64,000 nt of DNA from Geminocystis sp. NIES-3709 (GTDB lineage: Bacteria > Cyanobacteriota > Cyanobacteriia > Cyanobacteriales > Cyanobacteriaceae), in NCBI RefSeq assembly GCF_001548115.1, contig NZ_AP014821.1:3599262-3663261 (forward strand), given 5' to 3'. The notes under the pieces were generated by a model. The model saw only the letters and a program-made list of their open reading frames with translations, searched no databases and had not been told where the DNA came from. A program made the position numbers and the translations under genes. The stretch's first letter is position 1, and every line of letters begins with the position of its first letter. Shown here piece after piece: positions 45,742 to 53,524 of this stretch.

Positions 45742-46719
45742 TTAGCGTAGCGTAAAAACAGTAATTTCTGGTCGGCAATTAAATCGAATATAGGGATAAG
45801 CCATACCAACCCCTCTATTGGTGTATTGAATCATGTCTCTAACTTTATATAAACCTTGTGTATATATGCGGCCATGAGGAGGTAATAAAGGAGCTCCGAA
45901 AAAAGGAATACGAACTTGTCCACCGTGGGAATGGCCTGATAATTGTAACTGAAAGCGATGAGTAAAAGAACTTCTTTTTGCATAATCTGGTTCATGAACT
46001 AAGAGAATATTCACTCCTTTATCGGGCAATTTTTTTAATATTGGTTTTAATTTATCTTTGCTAAAAGAGACACTATCAACTCCTGCAATATTAAGAATAC
46101 CAGTATTTTTTTTAAAGGTATAAATTTCATTTTTTAAATTAATAATATTACTATCTTTTAAGGCTTGTTCAACTAAAGTTACGTCGGTGGCATAATCATG
46201 ATTACCTAATACTGAAAAACTTTTATATTTAGGAGTTAGTTTTTTTAGGGTTCTAGTTAATATTTCTTGATCTTTGACAAAAGAATGAGTTGTTACTTCA
46301 GAATCAATAAAACCTAATTTATGTAATAATTTTTTAGATAAAGATAACGGTTTTCTTTTTTCTAAAGAGACAAAACTTCCATCTATTCTTTCTACATAAG
46401 TGGTATTTTGAGAGAAAAAATCTCCAGTAAGAAAAACGATGTCAGGAGATTGTTTATTAACTAATTCTATGATATTTTTTAGTCTTTTTTCTGTCATCCA
46501 ATCGTTGATATGAATATCAGTAATTTGTACTATTTTCCAACCTACAAATTCTTGATCTAAATTAGGTAAACTAAGTTCAATATTTTTAATTTCTATCCAC
46601 TGAGGTTCTATTTGATAAATGTAAATCAAAAAACCTAATACACTTAAAGTGAGCATTAGAAAAAATATTATCAATAATTTAAAAAGTTTTAAAAGAATTT
46701 TAATTAAATATCTCACCAT
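45742..46719 (-). CDS. Membrane-anchored metallophosphoesterase
   Basis: One N-terminal span (residues about 10-30) then a calcineurin-like phosphoesterase: QITDIHINDW, FLTGDFFSQN, VLGNHDYA, LLVHEPDYA and LSGHSHGGQVRIPFFG, covering all metal-binding motifs. Closest in style to YkuE/LpxH-type phosphatases with an N-terminal anchor. 325 residues. Substrate unknown. Confidence 0.85.
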   Translation of the reverse strand: MVRYLIKILLKLFKLLIIFFLMLTLSVLGFLIYIYQIEPQWIEIKNIELSLPNLDQEFVGWKIVQITDIHINDWMTEKRLKNIIELVNKQSPDIVFLTGDFFSQNTTYVERIDGSFVSLEKRKPLSLSKKLLHKLGFIDSEVTTHSFVKDQEILTRTLKKLTPKYKSFSVLGNHDYATDVTLVEQALKDSNIINLKNEIYTFKKNTGILNIAGVDSVSFSKDKLKPILKKLPDKGVNILLVHEPDYAKRSSFTHRFQLQLSGHSHGGQVRIPFFGAPLLPPHGRIYTQGLYKVRDMIQYTNRGVGMAYPYIRFNCRPEITVFTLR

Positions 46720-46914
46720 AGAATTAGATAGGACGAAAGCTACAATTATTTATACAATCTTGTTGGTTTGTTCGTCCTTCCAGTGTAACCTAAATCAAAT
46801 TTGATCAAAAAAATACATTTGTGCATAATTTTATTTACATTCAGAATATCGTAGTATGCTACAATACAGGATCAAAATTTATCTTCAAAATATTTTAATT
46901 CATGAACGCCATAA

Positions 46915-47224
46915 TCAGTTTTTATTAATAGTTTTTGCCGTTGATTTTACTTTAATTACTTCCACATAACGAAGGATTTTTTCTTTTATTTTAAACCCTT
47001 GACGGACAATTTTTGTTACGGTTCGATTCGATCGGGTATATCCTCTCTTTCCTCTCGATCGACTACCTGACAGATGCTAAAATTAGGTATATCCCCATTA
47101 AACTCGATTTTTTCTACACCCCGACGAGACAAAATAGTTAGTAATTTTCCTGCATACTAGCGGTAAATTTGGGCAATCTCTTAAAGGCTTTTAGGTTTAA
47201 ATTTTCGGCATTGCTGAATTAAGG
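46915..47224 (-). pseudogene. GrpE-like gene remnant
   Basis: On the minus strand, scraps read EIAQIYR, stop, YAGKLLTILSRRGVEKIEFNG, then after a frameshift TKIVRQGFKIKEKILRYVEV and a stop at 46915. The spacing and the final RQGF...ILR..EV resemble the C-terminal beta domain of GrpE nucleotide-exchange factors. The 5' part is cut off by the IS630-type element. Together with the spacer to the metallophosphoesterase, this 507-base gap holds no intact gene. Confidence 0.5.
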
Positions 47225-47239
47225 TAAGCTAAGACGCAT

Positions 47240-48401
47240 TTAACTTACATTGATTAATTCACCCTTATTCTTAAATTTTTTACTCCAATTAATTACTAAA
47301 CCTCCTTCATTTAATAAGTAATTTACTGTTTTTTCTAGCTGTTCTTTATTTTCAAAGTTTCTATAAGCTATATATTCCTTTGCCGAATGCCACACTAATT
47401 CTATTAAGTTATAATCTGGACTATATACCGGTAAATATTCTAGTCTTATATTCGGTAGATTTTTTTCTATTTTTTCTACTATTTCCTTTTTTTTATGGAA
47501 ACTTGCGTTGTCTAATATTATGATTATTTTCGGACCACATTCTTTAAAATCTTTTTCATCATTTCCCTTACTTACCCATTCATTTTTTATTTCTTCCCAT
47601 AACTTTTTTAATTGTTCACAAAACGTTTCTGAATCACCTTTTTTTATTACAAAACATCTTCTTTTTTTATCCGAATATCTTATTCCTCCCATGATATTTA
47701 CTCTTCCTCTTCTTCTTTCTCCCTTCACCTTTTTTCTTTTTCCTTTTTTCGTCCATGTTTTTCTTCTTATCACCCTTAAACTAAAACCACATTCATGAGG
47801 GGCTGTGTGGCGAATTTAGTTCGCCACTTTAAACGCCCCATCCCAAAACCATACTTGAACTAACTCAGGATTCTCTTTACCTATTTCTATGTAATGTTCT
47901 AATTTTTCTTTAAATGCTTTTCTTTGTTCTTGATTTTGTTTGTCTTCTAAACTATATTTTCCCCAAATATAACTATACTTTTTTCTTTTTAATATCCTCA
48001 CTACTTGTGATTTGCTTAATTTAATTCCTGTTTCTTTTTCCAAATGTTCTGATAATCTTTGCCCCGTCCATCGACCAAAATCATATCCAAAATCTTCAGG
48101 ATTTTTATCAACTACTTCTAATAATCTTTCAATATATTTATCCGTTGCTTTTGTTTGGTTTCCTTTTCTTCTTTTATCTTGCAATGAATCTACATTATTA
48201 GGATTACCATGAACTGCCCAGTAAGCCACCGTTTTGGGGGAACAACCCAAAAAAACTGCTATTTCTTGATAATTTTTACCATCATTCTCTAATAAAAATA
48301 TTAAAATTCTTTCCCTGACTTCCGATCTCTTTTCTATTTTTAAAGCATCTTGTAGATACTTTCTTTCTTCCTTCCTCTGACAAAAAATTTTTAGAAGGCA
48401 T
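47240..48401 (-). pseudogene. IS630-family transposase, broken
   Basis: N-terminal HTH part EVRERILIFLLENDGKNYQE with GCSPKTVAYW; C-terminal DDE part with IIIILDNASFHKK and VYSPDYNLIELVWHS. ATG at 48401 (MPSKNFLSEE) is one frame off the HTH part, so there is an early indel. A 45-bp in-frame palindromic insert between WFWD and ECGFSLRV brings a TAA stop. Open stretches 47816-48250 and 47240-47773 are its two halves. Confidence 0.85.
47795..47839. repeat. 45-bp nested palindromic insert in a transposase gene
   Basis: Inner hairpin GTGGCGAA/TTCGCCAC (47806-47827 region, 5-base loop TTTAG) inside an outer GGGGC/GCCCC pair (47799-47803 and 47835-47839). Removing exactly 45 bases restores the transposase reading WFWDECGFSLRV. 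So it arrived as a discrete mobile palindrome (REP/MITE-like). Confidence 0.75.
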
Positions 48402-48569
48402 AAATCACACCTAAGTTTTATCTTTTCTGACTTAAATTATATACCAAATCAATGCGTCTTAGCTTATGATTGTTAGATAAAGCGATCGCCTTTGGCGGCA
48501 CTGCACGATCGCACCTCACCTCGATAAGGTATGGGAATATCTTGGAATTTAAAATAATGAATCAAAAAG

Positions 48570-50057
48570 GTAACTACCTACGTCAAGTAAATTAATTAAG
48601 GCAGAGAGAACATAAAATGATAAAATAATTTTTATGAAAGTCGAAACCCAGATACTGCAAATAATTAGCTTACAAAAAGAAAATCAACGACTGCGTGAAG
48701 AGAATCAGGGGTTGAAAGAACTTATAGCAGAACTAAAGAAGGGTTTGGAAAGGAATAGTCAAAATAGTTCCAAACCTCCATCTAGTGATGGATTGAAAAA
48801 ACCGCCTCGAACAAGAAGTCTAAGAGGGAAAAGTGATAAAAAAAACGGTGGGCAAGTGGGACACCTTGGTAAGACTTTGGAGAAGGTATCAAAACCAGAT
48901 CATGTGATTAAACATCCAACTCTCTCTTGTTGTGATAATTGTGGTTGTTCCACCCACTCAGCTAAATTAGTTTCAACCATTATTCGACAAGTATTTGAGC
49001 TACCAAAACCGAAAATAGAAGTCATCGAACATCAAGTAGAAGTCAAACAATGTGGTCAATGTGGGAAGAAAATATAAGGAAGTTTTCCCATGGGGGTAAA
49101 TGCACCGCAACAATATGGCATGAGAATAAAAGCCATGGCCTCATATTTATCAAATCAACATTTTATTCCCGAACAGCGACGGAGTGAATTATTATCAGAT
49201 TTGTTTGATTGTTCGATGAGTGAAAAAACCCTCGCCAATATCAATGAATCTGTCGCAAAATTATCAGTGCCAGTAGTAACACAAATAAAAGAGAAGATAG
49301 GAAGTGCCACAGTTAAACATCTTGATGAGACGGGGATGAGAATCAAAGGCAAAAATAATTGGTTGCACGTAGTATCAACAGAAGAAGAAACATGGTATAG
49401 AGTATCACAGAAGAGAAAAAATATAGATGAGTTAGACACCCCCTCAGGAGTAGTAATCAATGAACATTTTGCCTCCTATTATCAGTTAGAAGGAGTGGAA
49501 CATGGTTTGTGTAACGCTCACCACTTAAGAGAATTAAAAGCCCTAATGGAAATAGAAAAAGAATCATGGGCAAACTCGATGAGTAAATTGTTATTAGTAG
49601 CGAACAAATATAAGCATAGCTACGAAGGAAAAATACCAGAGGGAATTATTGAGAGATTAGAAACAGTATATGATTCCATTGTGGAGAGAGGGTTAAAATA
49701 TCACGAATCATTACCAACAGTAATCTCCTCAAGTAATCGAGGGAGGAAAAAAAGGCGAACAGGACATAACCTGTTAATCAGATTAAGTAAATATCGGCAA
49801 GATGTATTACGATTTCTGAGAGAAGAAAAAGTACCATTTACAAATAACCAAGCCGAAAGAGATGTAAGAATGATGAAATGTAAGCAAAAAGTCTCAGGAA
49901 GTTTTCGGACGATGTCCGGTGCACAAAATTTTGCCTTAATTCGTTCAGTAATATCAACAGCGAGAAAACAGGGAAGAAATATTTTAGAAATTCTGACTCA
50001 AGTGTTGAATGGGGAAAATGTTGTTTTTGTTTAAATTTTCCTGACGTAGGTAGTTAC
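48570..50057 (+). mobile_element. IS66-type insertion sequence
   Basis: 1488 bp between perfect 16-bp inverted repeats GTAACTACCTACGTCA (48570-48585 and 50042-50057); the GTAA start is typical for IS66. The 8-bp flanks (TCAAAAAG, GTTTAATG) do not match, so no target duplication remains, pointing to deletion or recombination after insertion. Only a TnpC-type gene is present. Confidence 0.82.
48634..50034 (+). pseudogene. IS66-family transposase with an in-frame stop
   Basis: N-terminal coiled coil, SQNSSKPPSSDG linker, zinc-finger CDNCGC...CGQCGKK, then DDE core with HLDETGMRIKGKNNWLHV, YYQLEGVEHGLCNAHHLREL and the late NNQAERDVRMMK. A single TAA at 49075-49077 interrupts one continuous frame (the second part resumes 12 bases on at GVNAPQQYG). 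Otherwise complete; either a recent null or read-through. Confidence 0.88.
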
Positions 50058-50292
50058 GTTTAATGAGACATTTTATATTGGTATTTTGCGCCTATACTTT
50101 TATTCAATGGCATCGTTTGACAGGGGGATTGAGAAGGCAATGGGGAAATAAACCCTTAAATACTTTTGCAGAGTCATTGGAAGCGTTTCGGACGGCAGGA
50201 CGGCAGTGTCTTTCCGCTTTTTTCAATGGTTAAAAGACAATGTGGAAGTGTTTAGCTCATATAAAGCTAGTTTGGGCTTAATTTGGGCTTAA
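50058..50292 (+). pseudogene. IS701-like transposase 3' remnant
   Basis: Reads FCAYTFIQWHRLTGGLRRQW and FAESLEAFRTA, then an 8-bp tandem duplication GGACGGCA (50190-50205) shifts the frame before VSFRFFQWLKDNVEVFSSYK and a stop at 50290-50292. Matches the C-terminal tail of IS701-type transposases. The IS66-type element abuts its left end. Confidence 0.65.
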
Positions 50293-50371
50293 TTTTTGTC
50301 TAAGTACCGCTAAAACCTAACACCTTTTTTAAGAAATAATTTATCTTACTCAAAGTAAAAGAGCCATAATT

Positions 50372-51211
50372 TTAAGTTAAAGATAAAGTGACAACTCCTG
50401 CTAGAATCCAACAAATACCAGTAAATCTTCCTCTACTAATTTTTTCGTGAAGAATATATTTAGCACAGATTAATGTTATTAAATAACTAATTGAACTTGC
50501 AGGACGTACTAAACTTAAATCATCCCAGCTAAGAAGGGAAATAAAGAGTAACAATGCAATTAATTGACAGAAAATACCAATTAAAACAGGGATATTAGTA
50601 AAAATTTTACTAAGCCATTGAATAATTCCTGTTAAAGAAAAAGATGTCATTTGTCCAATTTGTTTCATTCCTTTAGCATTTAATAAATCACCTAAACTGT
50701 CTGCTATAACCATAAGAATAACTCCTAACCACATAATTGGTAAAACAGTAGCAAAGGGGAGAGAAATAATAATTTTACTTGCTTCCTGATTAGGAATATT
50801 AATAGTTTTAGATAACTTTTTAGCTTGTTTTTCTGTTTGATATTGACTATAACCAACAATAAAAACTCCTACAGAAATAATCCCAGTGGCAAACCACCGC
50901 ACGGGAGTAACGGTTTCGTTAAGCATTAACCAAGCTAATAACGCATTGCAAATATAACTGGAGGCATGAATAGGTAAAACATAACTTAAATCCATCTTGG
51001 AAACGGAAAACATATATAAAAACCAAGAAATGGTTAAGCCACCTAAAGCAAGATAAAACCAAGAAGAAGTAATTAAATAGTCGAGGATATTGAGAATAGA
51101 GGCGGGGGAAAAAGAGGTAATTTCTCCATAAATTTTCATGGCTTGGCTTAAACAAACATCTCCTAACACCTGAGAGATAACCAAGATAAACAAGATTAAA
51201 CTATTTAACAC
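50372..51211 (-). CDS. EamA/DMT-family transporter
   Basis: 279 residues with about nine to ten spans in two tandem repeats; each repeat has an SQAMKIYGEITSFSPAS- or KGMKQIGQMTSFS-like segment and a PVRWFATGIISVGVFIV-type helix. Drug/metabolite transporter superfamily, possibly a lipid or sugar-lipid flippase (SMR-like). Its start overlaps the preceding HpnK-type gene by seven bases, so the pair likely act together. Confidence 0.75.
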   Translation of the reverse strand: MLNSLILFILVISQVLGDVCLSQAMKIYGEITSFSPASILNILDYLITSSWFYLALGGLTISWFLYMFSVSKMDLSYVLPIHASSYICNALLAWLMLNETVTPVRWFATGIISVGVFIVGYSQYQTEKQAKKLSKTINIPNQEASKIIISLPFATVLPIMWLGVILMVIADSLGDLLNAKGMKQIGQMTSFSLTGIIQWLSKIFTNIPVLIGIFCQLIALLLFISLLSWDDLSLVRPASSISYLITLICAKYILHEKISRGRFTGICWILAGVVTLSLT

Positions 51212-52044
51212 CTCGATAATTTCTCCTCTAGTTGATGATAGTTAATTAATTTGAAACCTTTTGAGCTTAACAGATCTTTTACTTCTTGACTACATAACGC
51301 CTGTAACTCTATATCGGAGGAAATAGATTGAGGATGAGAGTAAATTTCAATAATATTATCTTGAATTTGTGGAATTAAGCCTAATAAATAAGACTCATTT
51401 ATTTTGCCAGTTTGTAATAATCCATAGATTTTTTCAGTATATTTAATTCCATAATTATTTAATAAATTTTCCCCATATTTTCTTAAAAGTGTAAAAATGA
51501 AGGAATAAACTCTTTTTAAAAGTACATTACTAGAATCAATATTTAAGGTAAATTCTAATTCTTCATAGGGAAGACGTATAAATTTTATGTTATATTCTGA
51601 GGCTAATTCTGCTAATATTTGTAAAACGATCGGATGGGTATGTAAGTGTAAATGACCATCAACATGAGACAGTGGTAAATTAGTCGCTTTAAACAAGTCT
51701 AATTGGGCTTTAATTTCTTGTTTTAATTCTTCTTTGGCTTGAGGAATAAATTGATATTTTAAACCTGCGATCGCTGCGCTAGGATTAAAGTAACCGTGTT
51801 TATCTACTAAATGTGGTATTTGAGAAAAGGGTAAAGCAGATTTTCCTAAACATAGCACTAGATGTAGTCCAACGGCTAAAGAAGGGTTTTGTTTCGCTAA
51901 ATCAACAGCAAACTGTGCTTTTTTTCCTGTCACCATTAAACTTGTACTGGTTAAAATACCCTGATGATGAGCAGTGATAATTGCTTCATTTACCGAATCT
52001 GAATAACCGAAATCATCGGCATTAATTACTACATATCTTGACAT
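51205..52044 (-). CDS. ChbG/HpnK-type carbohydrate deacetylase
   Basis: YdjC-fold deacetylase: VINADDFGYSDSVNEAII (metal-binding DD), LAVGLHLVL, SHVDGHLHLHTHPIVL with the catalytic histidines, and SHPQS near the end. HpnK acts in hopanoid tailoring in some bacteria; others deacetylate chito-oligosaccharides. Start taken at the ATG giving MSRYVVINADDFG, where family members begin; an in-frame ATG at 52077 would add 11 residues. Confidence 0.8.
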   Translation of the reverse strand: MSRYVVINADDFGYSDSVNEAIITAHHQGILTSTSLMVTGKKAQFAVDLAKQNPSLAVGLHLVLCLGKSALPFSQIPHLVDKHGYFNPSAAIAGLKYQFIPQAKEELKQEIKAQLDLFKATNLPLSHVDGHLHLHTHPIVLQILAELASEYNIKFIRLPYEELEFTLNIDSSNVLLKRVYSFIFTLLRKYGENLLNNYGIKYTEKIYGLLQTGKINESYLLGLIPQIQDNIIEIYSHPQSISSDIELQALCSQEVKDLLSSKGFKLINYHQLEEKLSRC

Positions 52045-52127
52045 TTTTGAGAAAATTTTTAATAAAACATTCTGCAATTCATCTTACTTGTTCAAGGAAT
52101 TCTATAATTTATTTTTATGGCTCTCCT

Positions 52128-52315
52128 ACAGTAGTTATGACAAATTAATAGAAAATAATTAATATAAACTTTGATAGCTATAGCTTTGACTCTTTTAAAA
52201 ATGCAATTATTATAAATTAACAGTTTGAATTTAACCTAATAGCTGCTACCTGACACCTGACACCTTTTTTTAGACATAATTTATCATATTCAAAGTAGAA
52301 GAGCCATTTTTATTT
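52128..52315 (+). repeat. Dispersed noncoding repeat, copy R2
   Basis: Starts CAGTAGTTATGACAAATTA and ends ACACCTTTTTTTAGACATAAT...GTAGAAGAGCCAT. A matching unit lies at 63384-63520 (5' part and CTACCTAATACCTTTTT), and the tail alone recurs at 50316-50371 (CCTAACACCTTTTTTAAG...AGAGCCAT). It makes up most of the 303-base gap here; no gene seen. Confidence 0.6.
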
Positions 52316-52380
52316 TTATTATTCAACCTCAAAACAATATTCTAAAATGATAATTGATTAATAACTAATATTGTGGAATT

Positions 52381-52476
52381 ATGACTACTGATCAATTTTT
52401 AATGCTAATTGTTTTATTAGTACCTGGATTATTACTTTCTTTCTTAGTGATGATTTCTTTTGCTAAAGGAGGTTAA
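52381..52476 (+). CDS. 31-aa single-span membrane microprotein
   Basis: ATG ... TAA encodes one hydrophobic helix (LMLIVLLVPGLLLSFLVMIS) with a short polar start and a KGG end. The size and shape recall low-molecular-mass photosystem or cytochrome b6f subunits (PsaM, PsbM, PetM types), but I could not match it to one. Candidate only. Confidence 0.45.
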   Translation: MTTDQFLMLIVLLVPGLLLSFLVMISFAKGG

Positions 52477-52477
52477 T

Positions 52478-52498
52478 AATTGACAATTGACAATTGAC
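52478..52498 (+). repeat. AATTGAC x3 heptamer repeat
   Basis: Three perfect copies directly after the microprotein stop. The TTGACA words inside should not be read as -35 boxes. Confidence 0.7.
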
Positions 52499-52542
52499 AA
52501 TAAAAAATTATTTACTATTTATCAACTATTCATTATTAACTC

Positions 52543-52866
52543 TTAAAGACATTCAGTATCGGCAATATTTTCGTCTAATTCTTTTCTTTTTTCCATCTGA
52601 CAAAGAAAATAACCAGTCATCATGGCGGATGCTAATAAATTGCCCAGATTTTGTCTATCTGTAACTATTTGAACATTAAACGCATCAGAAGGCAAAATTC
52701 CCAATAAACCTTCTACGTTGTGGGTGATAATTTCTCTGACTTCAGGGGTGGCGGATTGGGCGATTCTTTCTAAGGTGTCAGGATGTTGTTTTTGCAAATA
52801 TTCTACTAATGTATTTTTTATTGTTGCTTCTGATTCTCGCTGAAAAAAATTTGAATCAAATACCAT
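52543..52866 (-). CDS. DUF760 family protein
   Basis: 107 residues, helical and soluble. Typical pattern: LVEYLQKQHPDTLERIAQSA, EIITHNVEGLLGILPSDAFNV, NLGNLLASAMMTGYFL. Found in cyanobacteria and plants; function unknown. It is 29 bases downstream of scpB on the same strand, so co-transcription is likely. Confidence 0.8.
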   Translation of the reverse strand: MVFDSNFFQRESEATIKNTLVEYLQKQHPDTLERIAQSATPEVREIITHNVEGLLGILPSDAFNVQIVTDRQNLGNLLASAMMTGYFLCQMEKRKELDENIADTECL

Positions 52867-52895
52867 TATTTCTTCCCTCTGTTAGAATTTTGCCT

Positions 52896-53420
52896 TTACT
52901 TTTTGTTTTCTCTTACAATATCATAATCTGTTTTTTCTTGTGGTAGTTGATTAATTTCAAAATATTGATGAAACTTATCTGTCACTTCTAGCCAATACGA
53001 TCGACCTTCTTCTTGACGACGTTTACGAATAAATCCTTCTTCAACTAATTCATTGACGTGTTGATAAGCACTGCTACCCCTTAGAATTATTAAATCACTC
53101 TGAAGAATAGGATGTTTGAGAGCGATCGCTGCTAAAGTTTTAAGAGTGCTAGGATTTAACTCTGCGGGAATAAGATGTTCTAGTAAAGATTGATAACAAT
53201 TCCTTAATTGTAAACTATATCCTTGAGGAGTTTCAATAATTTCTAATGCACTGTCACGGTAAGCATAATCAGACATTAACTGAATTAAAGCCTCTTGCAC
53301 TTCATCAATGGATGTTTGACTTAAGGTTACGAGTTCATCAAGAGATGTTGGTTGTGCTTTAAGATATAGAATTGCTTCAATTTTATTGGTGAGGTTAGGG
53401 ATAAATGTTTCTAGTTCCAT
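52896..53420 (-). CDS. scpB: Segregation and condensation protein B
   Basis: Two winged-helix domains: NKIEAILYLKAQPTSLDEL and LKTLAAIALKHPILQSDLI, then RGSSAYQHVNELVEEGFIRK. ScpB dimers bind ScpA and SMC in chromosome condensation. 174 residues. No scpA in the window. Confidence 0.9.
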   Translation of the reverse strand: MELETFIPNLTNKIEAILYLKAQPTSLDELVTLSQTSIDEVQEALIQLMSDYAYRDSALEIIETPQGYSLQLRNCYQSLLEHLIPAELNPSTLKTLAAIALKHPILQSDLIILRGSSAYQHVNELVEEGFIRKRRQEEGRSYWLEVTDKFHQYFEINQLPQEKTDYDIVRENKK

Positions 53421-53524
53421 TCAAAAATATTGAGATTAAACTGTTCATTAAATCAGTTATTAAGATTCAGAATCATATCATGAACATATAATTATTTTCC
53501 TTAAAAATTGTCAGGTAATTATCC

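Larger units (their letters stand above)
47227..48464 (-). mobile_element. IS630-type insertion sequence (inactive)
   Basis: 1238 bp between perfect inverted repeats AGCTAAGACGCATT at each end, flanked by TA dinucleotides (47225-47226 and 48465-48466), the hallmark target of IS630/Tc1 elements. The transposase is broken in two ways (see gene). Confidence 0.85.

Noticed and set aside
47508-47798. Plus-strand ORF over the IS630 transposase
   Set aside because: Antisense shadow of the DDE half of the transposase.
52478-52498. Repeated TTGACA words as -35 boxes
   Set aside because: They are part of a heptamer repeat (AATTGAC x3) and recur without matching -10 boxes.
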